Counted from the first letter of the stretch, positions 44,093 to 53,355 are shown. The stretch: DNA of 64,000 nt from DAOUBF01 sp034432795 (GCA_034432795.1 DAOUBF010000078.1:62001-126000); one strand, 5' to 3'. The notes: a model not told the origin generated them from the sequence alone. A program made the numbers and translations.

Positions 44093-46201
44093 GTGCTGGA
44101 TGCATTTTTCAGGCCACAGTCCGTAGCTGTGATCGGCGCCTCACGCGACCCGGCCAAGCTGGGTTATGCGGTCGTCGCCAATTTGATCCGCGTGGGCTAT
44201 CCAGGCCGGATCGTGCCCATCAATCCCAAGGCCAGCGAGGTCCTGGGCCTGCAGGCGTACCCCAGCGTCCTGGCCGTGCCGGGCCAGATTGACCTGGCCG
44301 TGATCGTCATCCCCTATCCGCTCGTCCCCGACGCGCTGCGTGAGTGCGGGCAAAAAGGCATCCCCGCCGTCGTTGTCATCAGCGCCGGCTTCCGTGAGGC
44401 CGGGCGGGAAGGCTTTGAGCGCGAACTGGAGTTGATCCGTATTGCCCGCGAGTACCGGATTCGGTTGATCGGCCCCAACTGCCTGGGCGTGATTGACACC
44501 TTCACGCCGCTCAACGCCTCCTTTGCTGCCGGAATGCCGCCGCAGGGGCCGATTGCCTTCATGTCGCAGTCGGGCGCCCTGGGCACGGCCATCCTGGATT
44601 GGGCGCTGGGCGATAGCGGTATCGGCTTCTCGCGCTTCGTCAGCCTGGGCAACAAGGCCGATGTGAGCGAGATTGACCTGCTGCAGGCCTGGGTGGATGA
44701 CCCCAACAGCCGCGTCATCCTGATGTACACCGAGGGCCTGACCGATGGGCAGAAGTTTATTGAGGTCGCCCGGCGGGTCAGCCGCGTCAAGCCCATCGTC
44801 GCGGTCAAATCGGGGGTGACCCAGGCCGGCACGCGGGCGGTCTCCTCGCACACCGGTTCGCTGGCCGGTTCGGAGCAGGCCTACCGCGCTGCCTTCCAGC
44901 AGGCGGGGGTGCTGCGCGCCGACTCTATGGAGGCCCTGTTTGATTACGCCCTGGCCTTCGCCTACCAGCCCCCCCTTCCCGGCAACCGCATCGCCATTGT
45001 TACCAACGCTGGCGGCCCCGGCATCCTGGCCACCGACGCGCTGGAGCGGGCCGGATTGGAACTGGCCCGCCTGCAACCGGAGACCATCCGCGCCCTGGAG
45101 ACCTTTCTGCCCGATGCGGCCAGCGCGGCCAACCCGGTGGACGTGCTCGGCGATGCCCGCGCCGATCGCTACGCTTTCGCCCTGCGGCACGTCCTGGCCG
45201 ACCCCAACGTGGATGGCATCCTGGTCATCCTCACGCCCCAGGCGATGACGGAGATTGAGGCGACGGCGGAGGTCGTGGTCCAACTGGCCAGGGAGCAGGC
45301 CCCGCAGCAAGCCCGCCCCATTCTGGCCTGCTTCATGGGCGAAGCCCGCGTCCAGGCGGGCATCCGCATCCTCAACCAGGGCGGCATCCCCAATTACCCC
45401 TTCCCGGAGCGGGCGGCCGCCGCTTTCCAGGCGCTGGCGCGCTATCGGGCCATCCAGGCGGAGCCTCTACCGGAGTTTGAACACTTTGAGATAGACCAGG
45501 CGAAGGTCAGGGAAGTGTTGGACAAGGCGCGGGCGGCGGGCCGGGTCAGCCTGGGCGATGCCGAAGCGCGGGCGGTGATGGCGGCCATTGGGTTGCGCGT
45601 GCCGGAGTCCCGGCTGGCGGCCACGCCTGACGAGGCGGTGGCGGCGGCGGAAGCGCTGGGCTATCCGGTGGCGCTCAAGATCGCCTCGCCCGACATCCTG
45701 CACAAAACTGACATCGGCGGCGTCAAGCTCAACCTGACCTCGGCGGGCGACGTGCGCGACGCCTTTGAACTTATCCTTTACCGGGTCACGCGCTACATGC
45801 CCGACGCTGAGATTTGGGGCTGCCAGGTGCAACGCATGGCCCCGCCGGGGCTGGAGGTGCTGGTGGGCATGAACCGCGACCCGCAATTCGGGCCGCTGGT
45901 GACGTTCGGCCTGGGCGGTATTTATGTGGAGGCGCTGCGCGATGTGGCCTTCCGGGTGGCGCCTTTCTCGCGGCGCGAGGCCGCCGCCATGATCCGCGAG
46001 ATCCGCGCCCATGCGCTCCTGGAGGGCATACGGGGGCGGCCTGAGGCCGACACCGAGGCCATTGTGGAGGCCCTGCTGCGCGTCGGCCAGCTCGTCACTG
46101 ACTTCCCAGAGATCGTGGAACTGGACATCAATCCGCTCATTGTGTACGAGAAGGGGCGTGGGGCATTGGCGCTGGATGCCAGGATGGTTCTGAAAGCGTG
46201 A
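44093..46201 (+). CDS. ADP-forming acyl-CoA synthetase (fused alpha-beta)
   Basis: A 702-residue NDP-forming synthetase that converts acyl-CoA, ADP and phosphate to acid, CoA and ATP. Order: CoA-binding Rossmann domain (SVAVIGASRDPAKLGYAV), succinyl-CoA-ligase-like domains with the phosphohistidine loop SSHTGSLAGSE, and a C-terminal ATP-grasp (IASPDILHKTDIGGVKLNL, LDINPLIVY). No acetyltransferase domain is fused, which separates it from PatZ/Pat. GTG 44093 gives VLDAFFRPQSVAV, the usual family start. The DRTGG gene downstream is a common partner. It could conserve energy from acetyl-CoA generated by the Aco complex. Confidence 0.9.
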   Translation: MLDAFFRPQSVAVIGASRDPAKLGYAVVANLIRVGYPGRIVPINPKASEVLGLQAYPSVLAVPGQIDLAVIVIPYPLVPDALRECGQKGIPAVVVISAGFREAGREGFERELELIRIAREYRIRLIGPNCLGVIDTFTPLNASFAAGMPPQGPIAFMSQSGALGTAILDWALGDSGIGFSRFVSLGNKADVSEIDLLQAWVDDPNSRVILMYTEGLTDGQKFIEVARRVSRVKPIVAVKSGVTQAGTRAVSSHTGSLAGSEQAYRAAFQQAGVLRADSMEALFDYALAFAYQPPLPGNRIAIVTNAGGPGILATDALERAGLELARLQPETIRALETFLPDAASAANPVDVLGDARADRYAFALRHVLADPNVDGILVILTPQAMTEIEATAEVVVQLAREQAPQQARPILACFMGEARVQAGIRILNQGGIPNYPFPERAAAAFQALARYRAIQAEPLPEFEHFEIDQAKVREVLDKARAAGRVSLGDAEARAVMAAIGLRVPESRLAATPDEAVAAAEALGYPVALKIASPDILHKTDIGGVKLNLTSAGDVRDAFELILYRVTRYMPDAEIWGCQVQRMAPPGLEVLVGMNRDPQFGPLVTFGLGGIYVEALRDVAFRVAPFSRREAAAMIREIRAHALLEGIRGRPEADTEAIVEALLRVGQLVTDFPEIVELDINPLIVYEKGRGALALDARMVLKA

Positions 46202-46259
46202 AATGCGATGATGGCCTCTGGCGTTTCACGTCTCACGCATCACGCGAAGGATAGCGACT

Positions 46260-47327
46260 ATGAAAGCACTGTACATCTCCTCAATTGAGACCTTCTCCGG
46301 CAAGACGGCCTTCTGTTTGGGGATTGCGCGGCGGATGCAGGCCGATGGCTATCGGGTGGGCTACCTCAAGCCGTTGAGCATGCAGCCGCACCAGGTGGAC
46401 GGGCGTATCCTGGACGAGGACGCCGAGTTTGTGCAGCAGGTCCTGGACCTGAAAGAGCCGCTGGAGGTGCTGGCGCCGGTGGTCTTGACGCGGGCGCTGT
46501 TGGAGAGTCACCTTAAGGGGGAGCTTCAGCGCGACTTCGCCGCCGAGGTCCTGGCCGCCTTCCGCACCGTCTCCCATGACAAGGACGTCGTCCTGTTAGA
46601 GGGCGGCGCCTCCTTGCGCGACGGCTACGCCATTGGGCTGAGCACACCGGCGATAGTGCGGTTGCTGGGTGCACAGGCCCTGGTGATCGTCCGCTGGCGC
46701 GGCGAGACCCACCTGATAGATGATACGCTGGCAGCGCAGTTCCGCCTGGGGGAGGCCATGCTGGGCGTCGTCATCAACGCCGTGCCCGAGGCGGGCTGGC
46801 ACTTCGCCGACGACATCGCCCGCCCCTTTCTGGAGAACCGCCGCATACCCGTCTTCGCTGTCCTGCCCCAGGAAGCCAAACTGGCAGCCATCAGCGTGGG
46901 GGAACTGGCCGATGTGCTGGGGGGGCGGTTCCTGGTCCACCCGGATAAGCGCGATGACCTGGTGGAGAGCCTGACCGTTGGCGCTATGACGGTGGAGTCG
47001 GCGTTGCCTCGCTTCCGGCGGCAGGTGAACAAGGCCGTGATCACCGGCGGCGACCGCACCGACATCCAGTCGGCGGCGCTGGAGACCTCCACGCGGGCGC
47101 TGATCCTGACGGGCAACCTGCATCCCAGCCCGGTGTTGCTGCAGCGGGCCGATGAGCTGGGCGTCCCCGTGATCCTGGTGGCACAGAACACGTTGGAGAC
47201 GGTGGAGGCGATTGAGCGCGTCTTCGGCAAGACGCGCCTGGGCCATCCGGAGAAGCTGGCCCGCTTTGAGGCGCTCCTGGCGCAGCACTTTGACTTTAAG
47301 CGCCTGTATCAGGCGCTGGGGCTTTGA
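46260..47327 (+). CDS. P-loop (BioD/AAA_26) plus DRTGG-domain protein
   Basis: A 355-residue protein resembling the N-terminal part of long phosphotransacetylases. The P-loop reads SSIETFSGKTAFCLGIARRM (a Walker A variant), followed by GYLKPLSMQP, and the C-terminal DRTGG-type domain has KAVITGGDRTDIQSAALE, TRALILTGNL and VGAM-like segments. The catalytic PTA domain is missing. Proteins of this build sit beside ADP-forming acyl-CoA synthetases in several bacteria and archaea, as here, and may regulate acetyl-CoA metabolism. The 58-base gap to the synthetase gene carries a TTTCACG repeat. Confidence 0.8.
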   Translation: MKALYISSIETFSGKTAFCLGIARRMQADGYRVGYLKPLSMQPHQVDGRILDEDAEFVQQVLDLKEPLEVLAPVVLTRALLESHLKGELQRDFAAEVLAAFRTVSHDKDVVLLEGGASLRDGYAIGLSTPAIVRLLGAQALVIVRWRGETHLIDDTLAAQFRLGEAMLGVVINAVPEAGWHFADDIARPFLENRRIPVFAVLPQEAKLAAISVGELADVLGGRFLVHPDKRDDLVESLTVGAMTVESALPRFRRQVNKAVITGGDRTDIQSAALETSTRALILTGNLHPSPVLLQRADELGVPVILVAQNTLETVEAIERVFGKTRLGHPEKLARFEALLAQHFDFKRLYQALGL

Positions 47328-47351
47328 CAGACTCCAACGGAGCGTTATAAT
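47324..47351 (+). promoter_or_regulatory. Promoter of the restriction-modification genes
   Basis: Perfect TTGACA, 16 bases and perfect TATAAT, overlapping the stop codon of the preceding gene. Confidence 0.75.
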
Positions 47352-47372
47352 CGGCGTTGGAGGTGAATCGCT

Positions 47373-48554
47373 TTGGCCTACAACCCTGTCTATAATACGG
47401 TGCCTTTTGTGGACTTTGCCTCCGTGACGCCGGAGACGCCTCTTCGCTCGCTTAACCTGAACTGGCGAGAACAGGACCTGCCGGAGAGCGAGAGGACGAA
47501 GCATGTTCACCGACTCCATCCATACCTTGGTAAGTTCATCCCGCAATTGGCGGAGATCTTTCTGCGCAAGTTTCGTCCAAAACTGGTCTGCGACCCGTTC
47601 TGCGGCTCCGGCACCACATTGGTAGAGGCTGCCACCCTCGGCATAGATTCGGTAGGGTGTGACATCTCTGAGTTTAATTGCCTGCTTACACGTGTGAAGA
47701 CAGCCCGTTATGATATATCCCTGTTGGAGTATGAGATTAAAGACATCCTCACGAAGCTCAATCTGCAACTGGGGGGCGGGTTGTTTTCTGACCATACGAT
47801 GCGCTTTGAAACAGACAGCGAATATTTGAAGACATGGTTCCATCCTCAAGCGCTGCACCAGTTACTCTGCTACCGGGCGCTTATCGCGAATTACCAGTAC
47901 CAGGATGTGCTTAAGGTGATCTTATCCCGGGCCGCCCGTTCGGCCCGGTTGACAACGCATTATGAGTTGGATTGGCCCAAAAAGCCTCAAACCGAACCCT
48001 ACTACTGTTTTAAGCACAGCCGCGTCTGCCAGCCGACGGATGGCGCCTTACAGTTTCTTAACCGCTATAGCCTTGACACGCTTAAGCGTATTAAGGAGTT
48101 TCAAAAGATCAGAAAAGACGTTTCGGTTCGGGTTATTTTCGGCGACGCCAGGCACGTTGATTTCCCGGATGGGATTGATCTTGTCCTGACCTCGCCGCCT
48201 TATGTAGGTATTATTGACTATCATGAGCAGCACCGTTATGCTTATGAACTTCTCGGTCTGACCTGGCGGGCCGAGGAAGAGATCGGCCCTGCTTTTAAAG
48301 GCAGCTCAAAATTGGCGCAGCAAGAGTATATTGAGCAAATTGCCGCCGTGTTTACGCATCTGCGCCCCCGTCTGACACCAGATGCTACGGTGGTCATCAT
48401 CGTCAACGATAGATATAGGCTGTACGATGAGCTGCCCTCCGAGCTGGGCTTCATTCTGGAAGAACGATTAGAACGCCACGTGAACCGCAGAACAGGGATG
48501 CGCAGCAATGACTTCTATGAATCCATCTTAGTATGGAGGCGAGTACAGAGTTGA
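47373..48554 (+). CDS. Type II DNA methyltransferase, N4-cytosine-type motif
   Basis: A 393-residue SAM-dependent methyltransferase. DPFCGSGTT (74-82) is SAM motif I and TSPPY (273-277) is motif IV; the SPPY form is typical of N4-cytosine enzymes. The long spacer holds the probable target recognition region. TTG 47373 is chosen because GGAGGTGA lies 7 bases upstream. The next gene is the matching endonuclease, overlapping by 22 bases. GC content is clearly lower than in neighbouring genes and codon use differs, which suggests acquisition by transfer. Confidence 0.88.
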   Translation: MAYNPVYNTVPFVDFASVTPETPLRSLNLNWREQDLPESERTKHVHRLHPYLGKFIPQLAEIFLRKFRPKLVCDPFCGSGTTLVEAATLGIDSVGCDISEFNCLLTRVKTARYDISLLEYEIKDILTKLNLQLGGGLFSDHTMRFETDSEYLKTWFHPQALHQLLCYRALIANYQYQDVLKVILSRAARSARLTTHYELDWPKKPQTEPYYCFKHSRVCQPTDGALQFLNRYSLDTLKRIKEFQKIRKDVSVRVIFGDARHVDFPDGIDLVLTSPPYVGIIDYHEQHRYAYELLGLTWRAEEEIGPAFKGSSKLAQQEYIEQIAAVFTHLRPRLTPDATVVIIVNDRYRLYDELPSELGFILEERLERHVNRRTGMRSNDFYESILVWRRVQS

Positions 48555-49288
48555 AAGAAGAGACACGCCAAAAAGTAGCCGACTTACTGAAGGAATTTGT
48601 GACACGACTGACGCAGGTTGAATACAGCGTTGAAGAACTTCAGAGGGCTTATCCTTTCCATTCGCTGTTCTTCCGTGATGAGGCTATCATTGCATTCAAA
48701 CGTCAACGTTCCATTGTGACCAGCCTGGGACAGCGCCTTTACCCTAAGCTGGCGCGTATTATCGCCGAAGAGCATTATAAATATATTCATCTGGAACGTG
48801 AATTCCGGGCAACCGTAGATGGAGCGATTGCCGATACAATTGACCGTATTGTTACTGAGTTACGGGTTAGGCAGCGCAGGCCGAATCATGTACAGGAAGT
48901 CGCTGAGATTCTAAGGGCAAAAGGGGGTGAACCACGTGAGGTGGTGGTCACCACAGACCTGTTCATTGGCGACTTCACGCCAGGCCCTTTCTTTGCTGAG
49001 ATCAAAAGCCCACGTCCTAACCTGGACGTGGCTGCTGAGTCAAAAAGGAAAATTCTGACCTTCATTGCCCTACATCGGGATAAAAACCCTGAGGCGTATC
49101 TTGCCTTTGCCTACAATCCCTTCATTAGCCGCAAAGCCTACAGCCACCAGTTTACCGCTCAGATTATGGATCTGGACGCGGAAGTGCTGATAGGCGAGGA
49201 ATTTTGGGACAAGATCGGTGGCAGAGGGACATATATGCAGTTGCTGGATGTGATTGAGGAAGTGAAGAGGGAAACCGCTAAAGGCTAA
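48533..49288 (+). CDS. TdeIII-like type II restriction endonuclease
   Basis: A 251-residue protein resembling the TdeIII family. TTDLFIGDFTPGPFFAEIKS holds a PD-(D/E)xK core (D142 or D147, E156, K158), followed by PRPNLDVAAESKRKILTF, the conserved helix of this family. TdeIII itself is known to cut GGNCC; whether this protein shares that specificity cannot be seen. ATG 48533 overlaps the methyltransferase end; TTG 48551 is an alternative. Base composition is AT-richer than in flanking genes. The cognate methyltransferase lies upstream in the same transcript. Confidence 0.75.
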   Translation: MEASTELKEETRQKVADLLKEFVTRLTQVEYSVEELQRAYPFHSLFFRDEAIIAFKRQRSIVTSLGQRLYPKLARIIAEEHYKYIHLEREFRATVDGAIADTIDRIVTELRVRQRRPNHVQEVAEILRAKGGEPREVVVTTDLFIGDFTPGPFFAEIKSPRPNLDVAAESKRKILTFIALHRDKNPEAYLAFAYNPFISRKAYSHQFTAQIMDLDAEVLIGEEFWDKIGGRGTYMQLLDVIEEVKRETAKG

Positions 49289-49324
49289 CGACGATGACAG
49301 CCTAGTGATCTATAGTCGTACCCA

Positions 49325-49834
49325 ATGCGTTCTGCCCCAAGCGATTCTCAACAGATAAGCGCACTCTACGTCCTCATCGGCGCCCAAGGCTCCGGCAAGA
49401 CCTCTTGGGCCAAGCGCCATCGCGAACGCCTGAACGCGGTCGCCCTGGCCTCCGATGATGTCCGCAACGACATGGTCGCCCAGGGCCGGGGCGACCCGCG
49501 CGATGGCGATCAGGTCTTCGCCGAGGTGGAGCGCCGCTTGCGACAGCTTCTGGCGACCGGCCAGAATGTCATCCTGGATGCCACACACTGGCAGCGTCGC
49601 TACCGCCGTTATGCCCTGGATGCCGCCCGTGACTACGGCTACCGCACGGTGGCGGTCTGGTTTGACCTGCCGCTGGAGGTCATTCAGGCGCGCAACGCCG
49701 GACGGCGTGACGCGGCCTGGGGGTCTCGTGCGGAAGATAGCGAGTTTGTCGCCCGCGTCCACGCCGGCCTGGAGCCGCCGGGCGCGGACGAGTTTGACGA
49801 GGTTTGGCGTATTTCACATGGAGGTGAAGCATGA
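49325..49834 (+). CDS. P-loop kinase of the polynucleotide-kinase-like AAA_33 family
   Basis: A 169-residue protein. LIGAQGSGKTSWA is the Walker A loop, ASDDVRNDM follows, NVILDATHWQRRYR is the Walker B/T4-polynucleotide-kinase-type motif, and PLEVIQARNAGRR is the lid. It probably phosphorylates a small molecule or nucleic acid end. TATAGT at 49311-49316 lies 8 bases before the ATG but lacks a good -35. The stop overlaps the enolase start by 4 bases. Confidence 0.82.
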   Translation: MRSAPSDSQQISALYVLIGAQGSGKTSWAKRHRERLNAVALASDDVRNDMVAQGRGDPRDGDQVFAEVERRLRQLLATGQNVILDATHWQRRYRRYALDAARDYGYRTVAVWFDLPLEVIQARNAGRRDAAWGSRAEDSEFVARVHAGLEPPGADEFDEVWRISHGGEA

Positions 49835-51126
49835 CCATCATTGAAGCGATCCTGGCGCGGGAAGTGCTGGATTCGCGGGGCAACCCCACGGTTGAGGTAG
49901 AGGTCTCGTTGGAAGATGGCTCGTGGGGGCGCGCCATTGTGCCTTCGGGGGCGAGCACCGGCGTGCATGAGGCCCTGGAACTGCGCGACGGCGACACGGG
50001 GCGCTACGGGGGCAAAGGCGTGCTCAAGGCCGTTGAGAACGTCAACACGACGATCAGCGAGGCGCTGGTGGGCTGGGACGCCACCGATCAAGAGGGCATT
50101 GATAAGACGCTGATTGAACTGGACGGCACGCCGAACAAGTCCAACCTGGGCGCGAACGCCATCCTGGGGGTGAGCCTGGCCGTGGCCAAGGCCGCCGCCA
50201 ATGCGCTGGAACTGCCCCTGTATAAATACCTGGGTGGCGTTCATGCGCACACCCTGCCCATCCCCCTTATGAACATCCTGAACGGCGGCGTGCATACCGG
50301 CTGGCAGTCCACCGACTTCCAGGAGTTTATGATCGCGCCTATCGGTGCGCCCAATTTCCGCGAAGCGCTGCGCTGGGGCGTGGAAGTCGTGGGGGCGCTG
50401 CGACGCGTGCTCAAGGAGAAGGGCTACAGCACGCTCGTCGGCGACGAAGGTGGCTTTGCCCCGGCGCTGCGCTCCAACGTGGAGGCGGTGGAGCTTATCC
50501 TCCAGGCGATTGAGGCCGCCGGTTATCGCCCCGGCGCGGACATCGCCATCGCGCTTGACCCGGCCACCTCGGAGCTATACGAGGACGGCGCCTACCGGCT
50601 GCGCAAGGAGGGGCAGACGCTGTCCAGCGCGGAGATGGTGGACTTCTGGGCGCGCTGGGTGGACCAGTACCCCATCATCTCGCTGGAGGACGGGCTGGCC
50701 CAGGATGACTGGGAGGGCTGGAAGGCGCTCATGGCGCGGCTCGGCAACCGTATCCAGATCGTCGGGGACGACCTGTTGGTGACCAATATCACCCGCGTGG
50801 AGCGGGCCATCCGCGAGCGCGCCGCCAATGCGCTCCTGTGTAAAGTCAACCAGATCGGCACGCTGACCGAAGCCATAGCGGCCTCAGAGATGGCACTGCG
50901 CGCCGGTTGGGGCCTGATCATCTCGCACCGCAGCGGCGAGACCGAGGATGCCACCATCGCTGACCTGGCGGTGGCGCTGAACGCGGGCCAGATCAAGACC
51001 GGCGCCCCTGTGCGCAGCGACCGGGTGGCCAAGTACAACCAACTGCTGCGCATTGAGGAAGAGCTGGGGGATACGGCGGCCTATGGCGTGCAGCGCCCCC
51101 TGTGGAGCACACCGCGTGGGGGTTAG
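49831..51126 (+). CDS. eno: Enolase
   Basis: A 431-residue glycolytic enzyme converting 2-phosphoglycerate to phosphoenolpyruvate. LDSRGNPTVEVEV, PSGASTGVHEALELRD, SNLGANAILGVSLA, GDEGGFAP and LLCKVNQIGTLTEAI with ISHRSGETED give all catalytic and magnesium-binding elements. The start ATG overlaps the kinase stop codon and a GGAGGTGA site precedes it. The length is normal. Confidence 0.96.
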   Translation: MTIIEAILAREVLDSRGNPTVEVEVSLEDGSWGRAIVPSGASTGVHEALELRDGDTGRYGGKGVLKAVENVNTTISEALVGWDATDQEGIDKTLIELDGTPNKSNLGANAILGVSLAVAKAAANALELPLYKYLGGVHAHTLPIPLMNILNGGVHTGWQSTDFQEFMIAPIGAPNFREALRWGVEVVGALRRVLKEKGYSTLVGDEGGFAPALRSNVEAVELILQAIEAAGYRPGADIAIALDPATSELYEDGAYRLRKEGQTLSSAEMVDFWARWVDQYPIISLEDGLAQDDWEGWKALMARLGNRIQIVGDDLLVTNITRVERAIRERAANALLCKVNQIGTLTEAIAASEMALRAGWGLIISHRSGETEDATIADLAVALNAGQIKTGAPVRSDRVAKYNQLLRIEEELGDTAAYGVQRPLWSTPRGG

Positions 51127-51772
51127 CCTGGGGCGCGGAGTAAAGGTTCCGGGGCTGGCGCTGCTGGCGGCGCTGCTCGTCGCCTGTGCGCAGCAGCCAC
51201 TGCCGCCTGCCACGCCAACCGCGCCCCCACCCACGCCCCTGCCCGCGCCCACCCAGGCTCCCAGTGAACAGGGCGTGGCCCCACCAGGTTTCTTGCGCCA
51301 CGTGGACCCGGTGGGCGGATACACGCTCATCTATCCCGATGATTGGGCGCGGGTGCCGGGCGAGGGCGGGAGCGTGCGCTTTGTCGCCAACCCGCTGGCG
51401 CTGGCCGAACCCAGCCCGGCGGCCAGCGCCATGGTGATCATCCTGCCGGGCCAGGTGGCGGATATGGAATCGGCCTCCGGCAGGGTGATCCGCAACTCCA
51501 AAGACCTGCTGGAGTACGTGCTGGAGGGGCTGCGGGCCGAGCAGAACCCCGACGTTGGCCCTGTGGAGTTGTTTGAATCCAACGGCCTGGTCTTCGCCGC
51601 CGCCCAGGTGAGCTACTACGATACGGATTACCGCCTGGAGGTGAGGGCCTGGGTGGCAGCTACCGTGCGGGGCGAACGGGCGCTGGTGGCTGTGACCGGC
51701 TCACCGCAGGAGGAGTTTGACACTTACCTGCCCCTGTTCCAGCGGATGGTGCGCACGCTGCGGATGCTATAG
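51116..51772 (+). CDS. Lipoprotein with PsbP-like domain
   Basis: A 218-residue exported protein. The signal LALLAALLVACAQQ carries a lipobox (VAC); a Pro/Thr/Ala-rich spacer of about 30 residues follows. GGYTLIYPDDWARVPGEGGS and the closing segment EEFDTYLPLFQRMVRTLRML resemble PsbP/DUF1795-type domains. The function is unknown. GTG 51116 overlaps the end of eno, so translation is probably coupled to it. Confidence 0.7.
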   Translation: MGVSLGRGVKVPGLALLAALLVACAQQPLPPATPTAPPPTPLPAPTQAPSEQGVAPPGFLRHVDPVGGYTLIYPDDWARVPGEGGSVRFVANPLALAEPSPAASAMVIILPGQVADMESASGRVIRNSKDLLEYVLEGLRAEQNPDVGPVELFESNGLVFAAAQVSYYDTDYRLEVRAWVAATVRGERALVAVTGSPQEEFDTYLPLFQRMVRTLRML

Positions 51773-51794
51773 CCAGCGGGGGCAGGGGAGGTCC

Positions 51795-52343
51795 TCATGT
51801 CCTGCGGCTGACCGGCTCATAAGCTTCCTCGTCGCTCTCCGCAGAGCGGCTCTCAGGCGCGACAGGGGCAGCGCGGCGAGGGGCAGTAGCGGCGGGTGCA
51901 GCGGGGGCAGGCGCGGCGGGCGTGCCGCAGTAGGGGCAGATGTCCCAGGTCAATTCGTTCAGCCGCCCACAGTTCAGGCAGGTCTTGCGCAGGCGCGTGT
52001 GGCAACTGGGGCAGACCATCCAATCCGGTTCAATGTCGCGCTGGCAGCCGGGGCAGATGGGCCGCTCTTCAATCTGCCGGAGCAGGGCCTCTTCTTCCAG
52101 GGCGCGCTGATAGGCCTCGGCCAGCGTCTCACGTGGCCGTAGGATCAGGTAGATCACCAGGCCAGGCAGCAGCAGGACGGCCACGACCAGCGCGGCCAGG
52201 ATCGCCGCGAAGATGTCCCGTGAGCGGGCGCGCATATCGCGGAAGGTCCAGATGACCAGGCTGAGCCACAGGGCCGAGAGAAACGCGCCGATGAAGGCGA
52301 TCAGGATCGTGATATAGTTGGGGAGGTTTTCTAAAGACGGCAT
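51795..52343 (-). CDS. Two-helix membrane protein with double zinc ribbon
   Basis: A 182-residue protein. Two N-terminal membrane helices (ITILIAFIGAFLSALWLSLV and IFAAILAALVVAVLLLPGLV) are followed by a charged helix. Then come paired zinc ribbons with eight cysteines (CPGCQRDI, CPSCHTRL, CLNCGRLN, CPYCGTP) and an Ala/Pro tail. Such proteins may assemble on membranes, but no specific function is known. It converges with the PsbP-like lipoprotein gene. Confidence 0.75.
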   Translation of the reverse strand: MPSLENLPNYITILIAFIGAFLSALWLSLVIWTFRDMRARSRDIFAAILAALVVAVLLLPGLVIYLILRPRETLAEAYQRALEEEALLRQIEERPICPGCQRDIEPDWMVCPSCHTRLRKTCLNCGRLNELTWDICPYCGTPAAPAPAAPAATAPRRAAPVAPESRSAESDEEAYEPVSRRT

Positions 52344-52367
52344 GGGCTATCACCCTCATTCTCAGTC

Positions 52368-52440
52368 ATGACGACAAACGACAGACGACAGTCAGCGGGC
52401 CGTCGTCCGTCGTCCTACACTGACCGTTGATGGTCAAGGG
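52368..52440. repeat. GACGACAGACGAC palindromic repeat before radC
   Basis: GACGACAAACGACAGACGAC is followed by GTCGTCCGTCGTC on the other side of a short loop, an imperfect inverted repeat. It lies in the divergent gap between the zinc-ribbon gene and radC. Confidence 0.65.
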
Positions 52441-52493
52441 GAATTATAGCAGGCAAAAGCCAGAGTGCAAACCCGGTCAAAGGAGGCATCTCA

Positions 52494-53198
52494 ATGAACA
52501 GCGCGGTGGAATACCAGCCGATGATCCGCGACCTGCCCAGCAGTGAGCGCCCTCGCGAGCGGCTGGCGCAGGCCGGGCCTGCGGCCTTATCTAACGCCGA
52601 ATTGCTGGCGATCATCCTGCGTGTGGGCGTGAAGGGCGAAAACGTGGTGCGCATGTCCGAACGCCTGCTGGCGAAGTACAAGGGCCTGGATGGGCTGGCC
52701 CGCGCCAGCTTCGCCGAACTGTGCGCCGAGAAGGGCATGGGCCTGGCCAAGGCGGTCCAGCTCAAGGCCGCGCTGGAACTGGGGCGGCGTCTGCTGCTGA
52801 CCTCGCCCAACGACCGCCCGACAGTGCGCTCCCCCGCCGACGCGGCGGCGCTGATCATGCTGGATATGGCCGGGCTGGAGCAAGAGCACCTGCGGGTCAT
52901 CCTGCTGGATACGCGCAACCGCGTGATCGCCATCAGTGAGGTGTACAAAGGCTCGCTGAACACCGCCATGATCCGCGTGGGCGAACTGTTTCGCGACGCC
53001 ATCCGCCACAATTGCGCCGCTATCATCGTCGCCCACAACCACCCCTCTGGCGACCCCACGCCCTCGCCCGAAGACATCGCCGTCACCAGGCAGATCGTGG
53101 AGGCGGGCAAACTGCTGGATATTGAGGTGCTGGATCACCTGGTGATCGGGCAACGGCGCTACGTGAGCCTGAAGGAACAAGGCTTGGGGTTTGGATAA
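52494..53198 (+). CDS. radC: RadC-family JAMM-domain protein
   Basis: A 234-residue protein. The N-terminal helix-hairpin-helix region (SNAELLAIILRVGVKG and AEKGMGLAKAVQLKAALELG) precedes a JAMM/MPN domain with HNHPSGDPTPSPED, which supplies the zinc ligands. Despite its name, the cellular role of RadC is unsettled. ATG 52494 follows AAAGGAGG. The gene lies directly upstream of the LexA-box operon but on a separate transcript. Confidence 0.92.
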   Translation: MNSAVEYQPMIRDLPSSERPRERLAQAGPAALSNAELLAIILRVGVKGENVVRMSERLLAKYKGLDGLARASFAELCAEKGMGLAKAVQLKAALELGRRLLLTSPNDRPTVRSPADAAALIMLDMAGLEQEHLRVILLDTRNRVIAISEVYKGSLNTAMIRVGELFRDAIRHNCAAIIVAHNHPSGDPTPSPEDIAVTRQIVEAGKLLDIEVLDHLVIGQRRYVSLKEQGLGFG

Positions 53199-53282
53199 CT
53201 CCTGTACCCGCTGAAGTTCGGACATGAGTTGAGACATAAAGCAGGGCGCCTCCGGACTGATAGCATTGGCCCAAATTCCCTC

Positions 53283-53310
53283 TTGACAGACGCGAAAACT
53301 GTGCTATACT
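53283..53310 (+). promoter_or_regulatory. Promoter of the LexA-box operon
   Basis: TTGACA, 16 bases and TATACT. The palindrome at 53312-53327 begins right after the -10 box, over the expected transcription start. Confidence 0.75.
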
Positions 53311-53311
53311 A

Positions 53312-53327
53312 TAGAACAAATGTTCTA
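53312..53327. promoter_or_regulatory. Perfect Gram-positive-type LexA (SOS) box
   Basis: TAGAACA-AA-TGTTCTA is an uninterrupted palindrome containing GAAC-N4-GTTC, the consensus of Bacillus-type LexA. It occupies the start-site position where a bound repressor would block transcription. Confidence 0.8.
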
Positions 53328-53355
53328 ATCCCTGGAGGGAACGGAAGGAGGGCCG

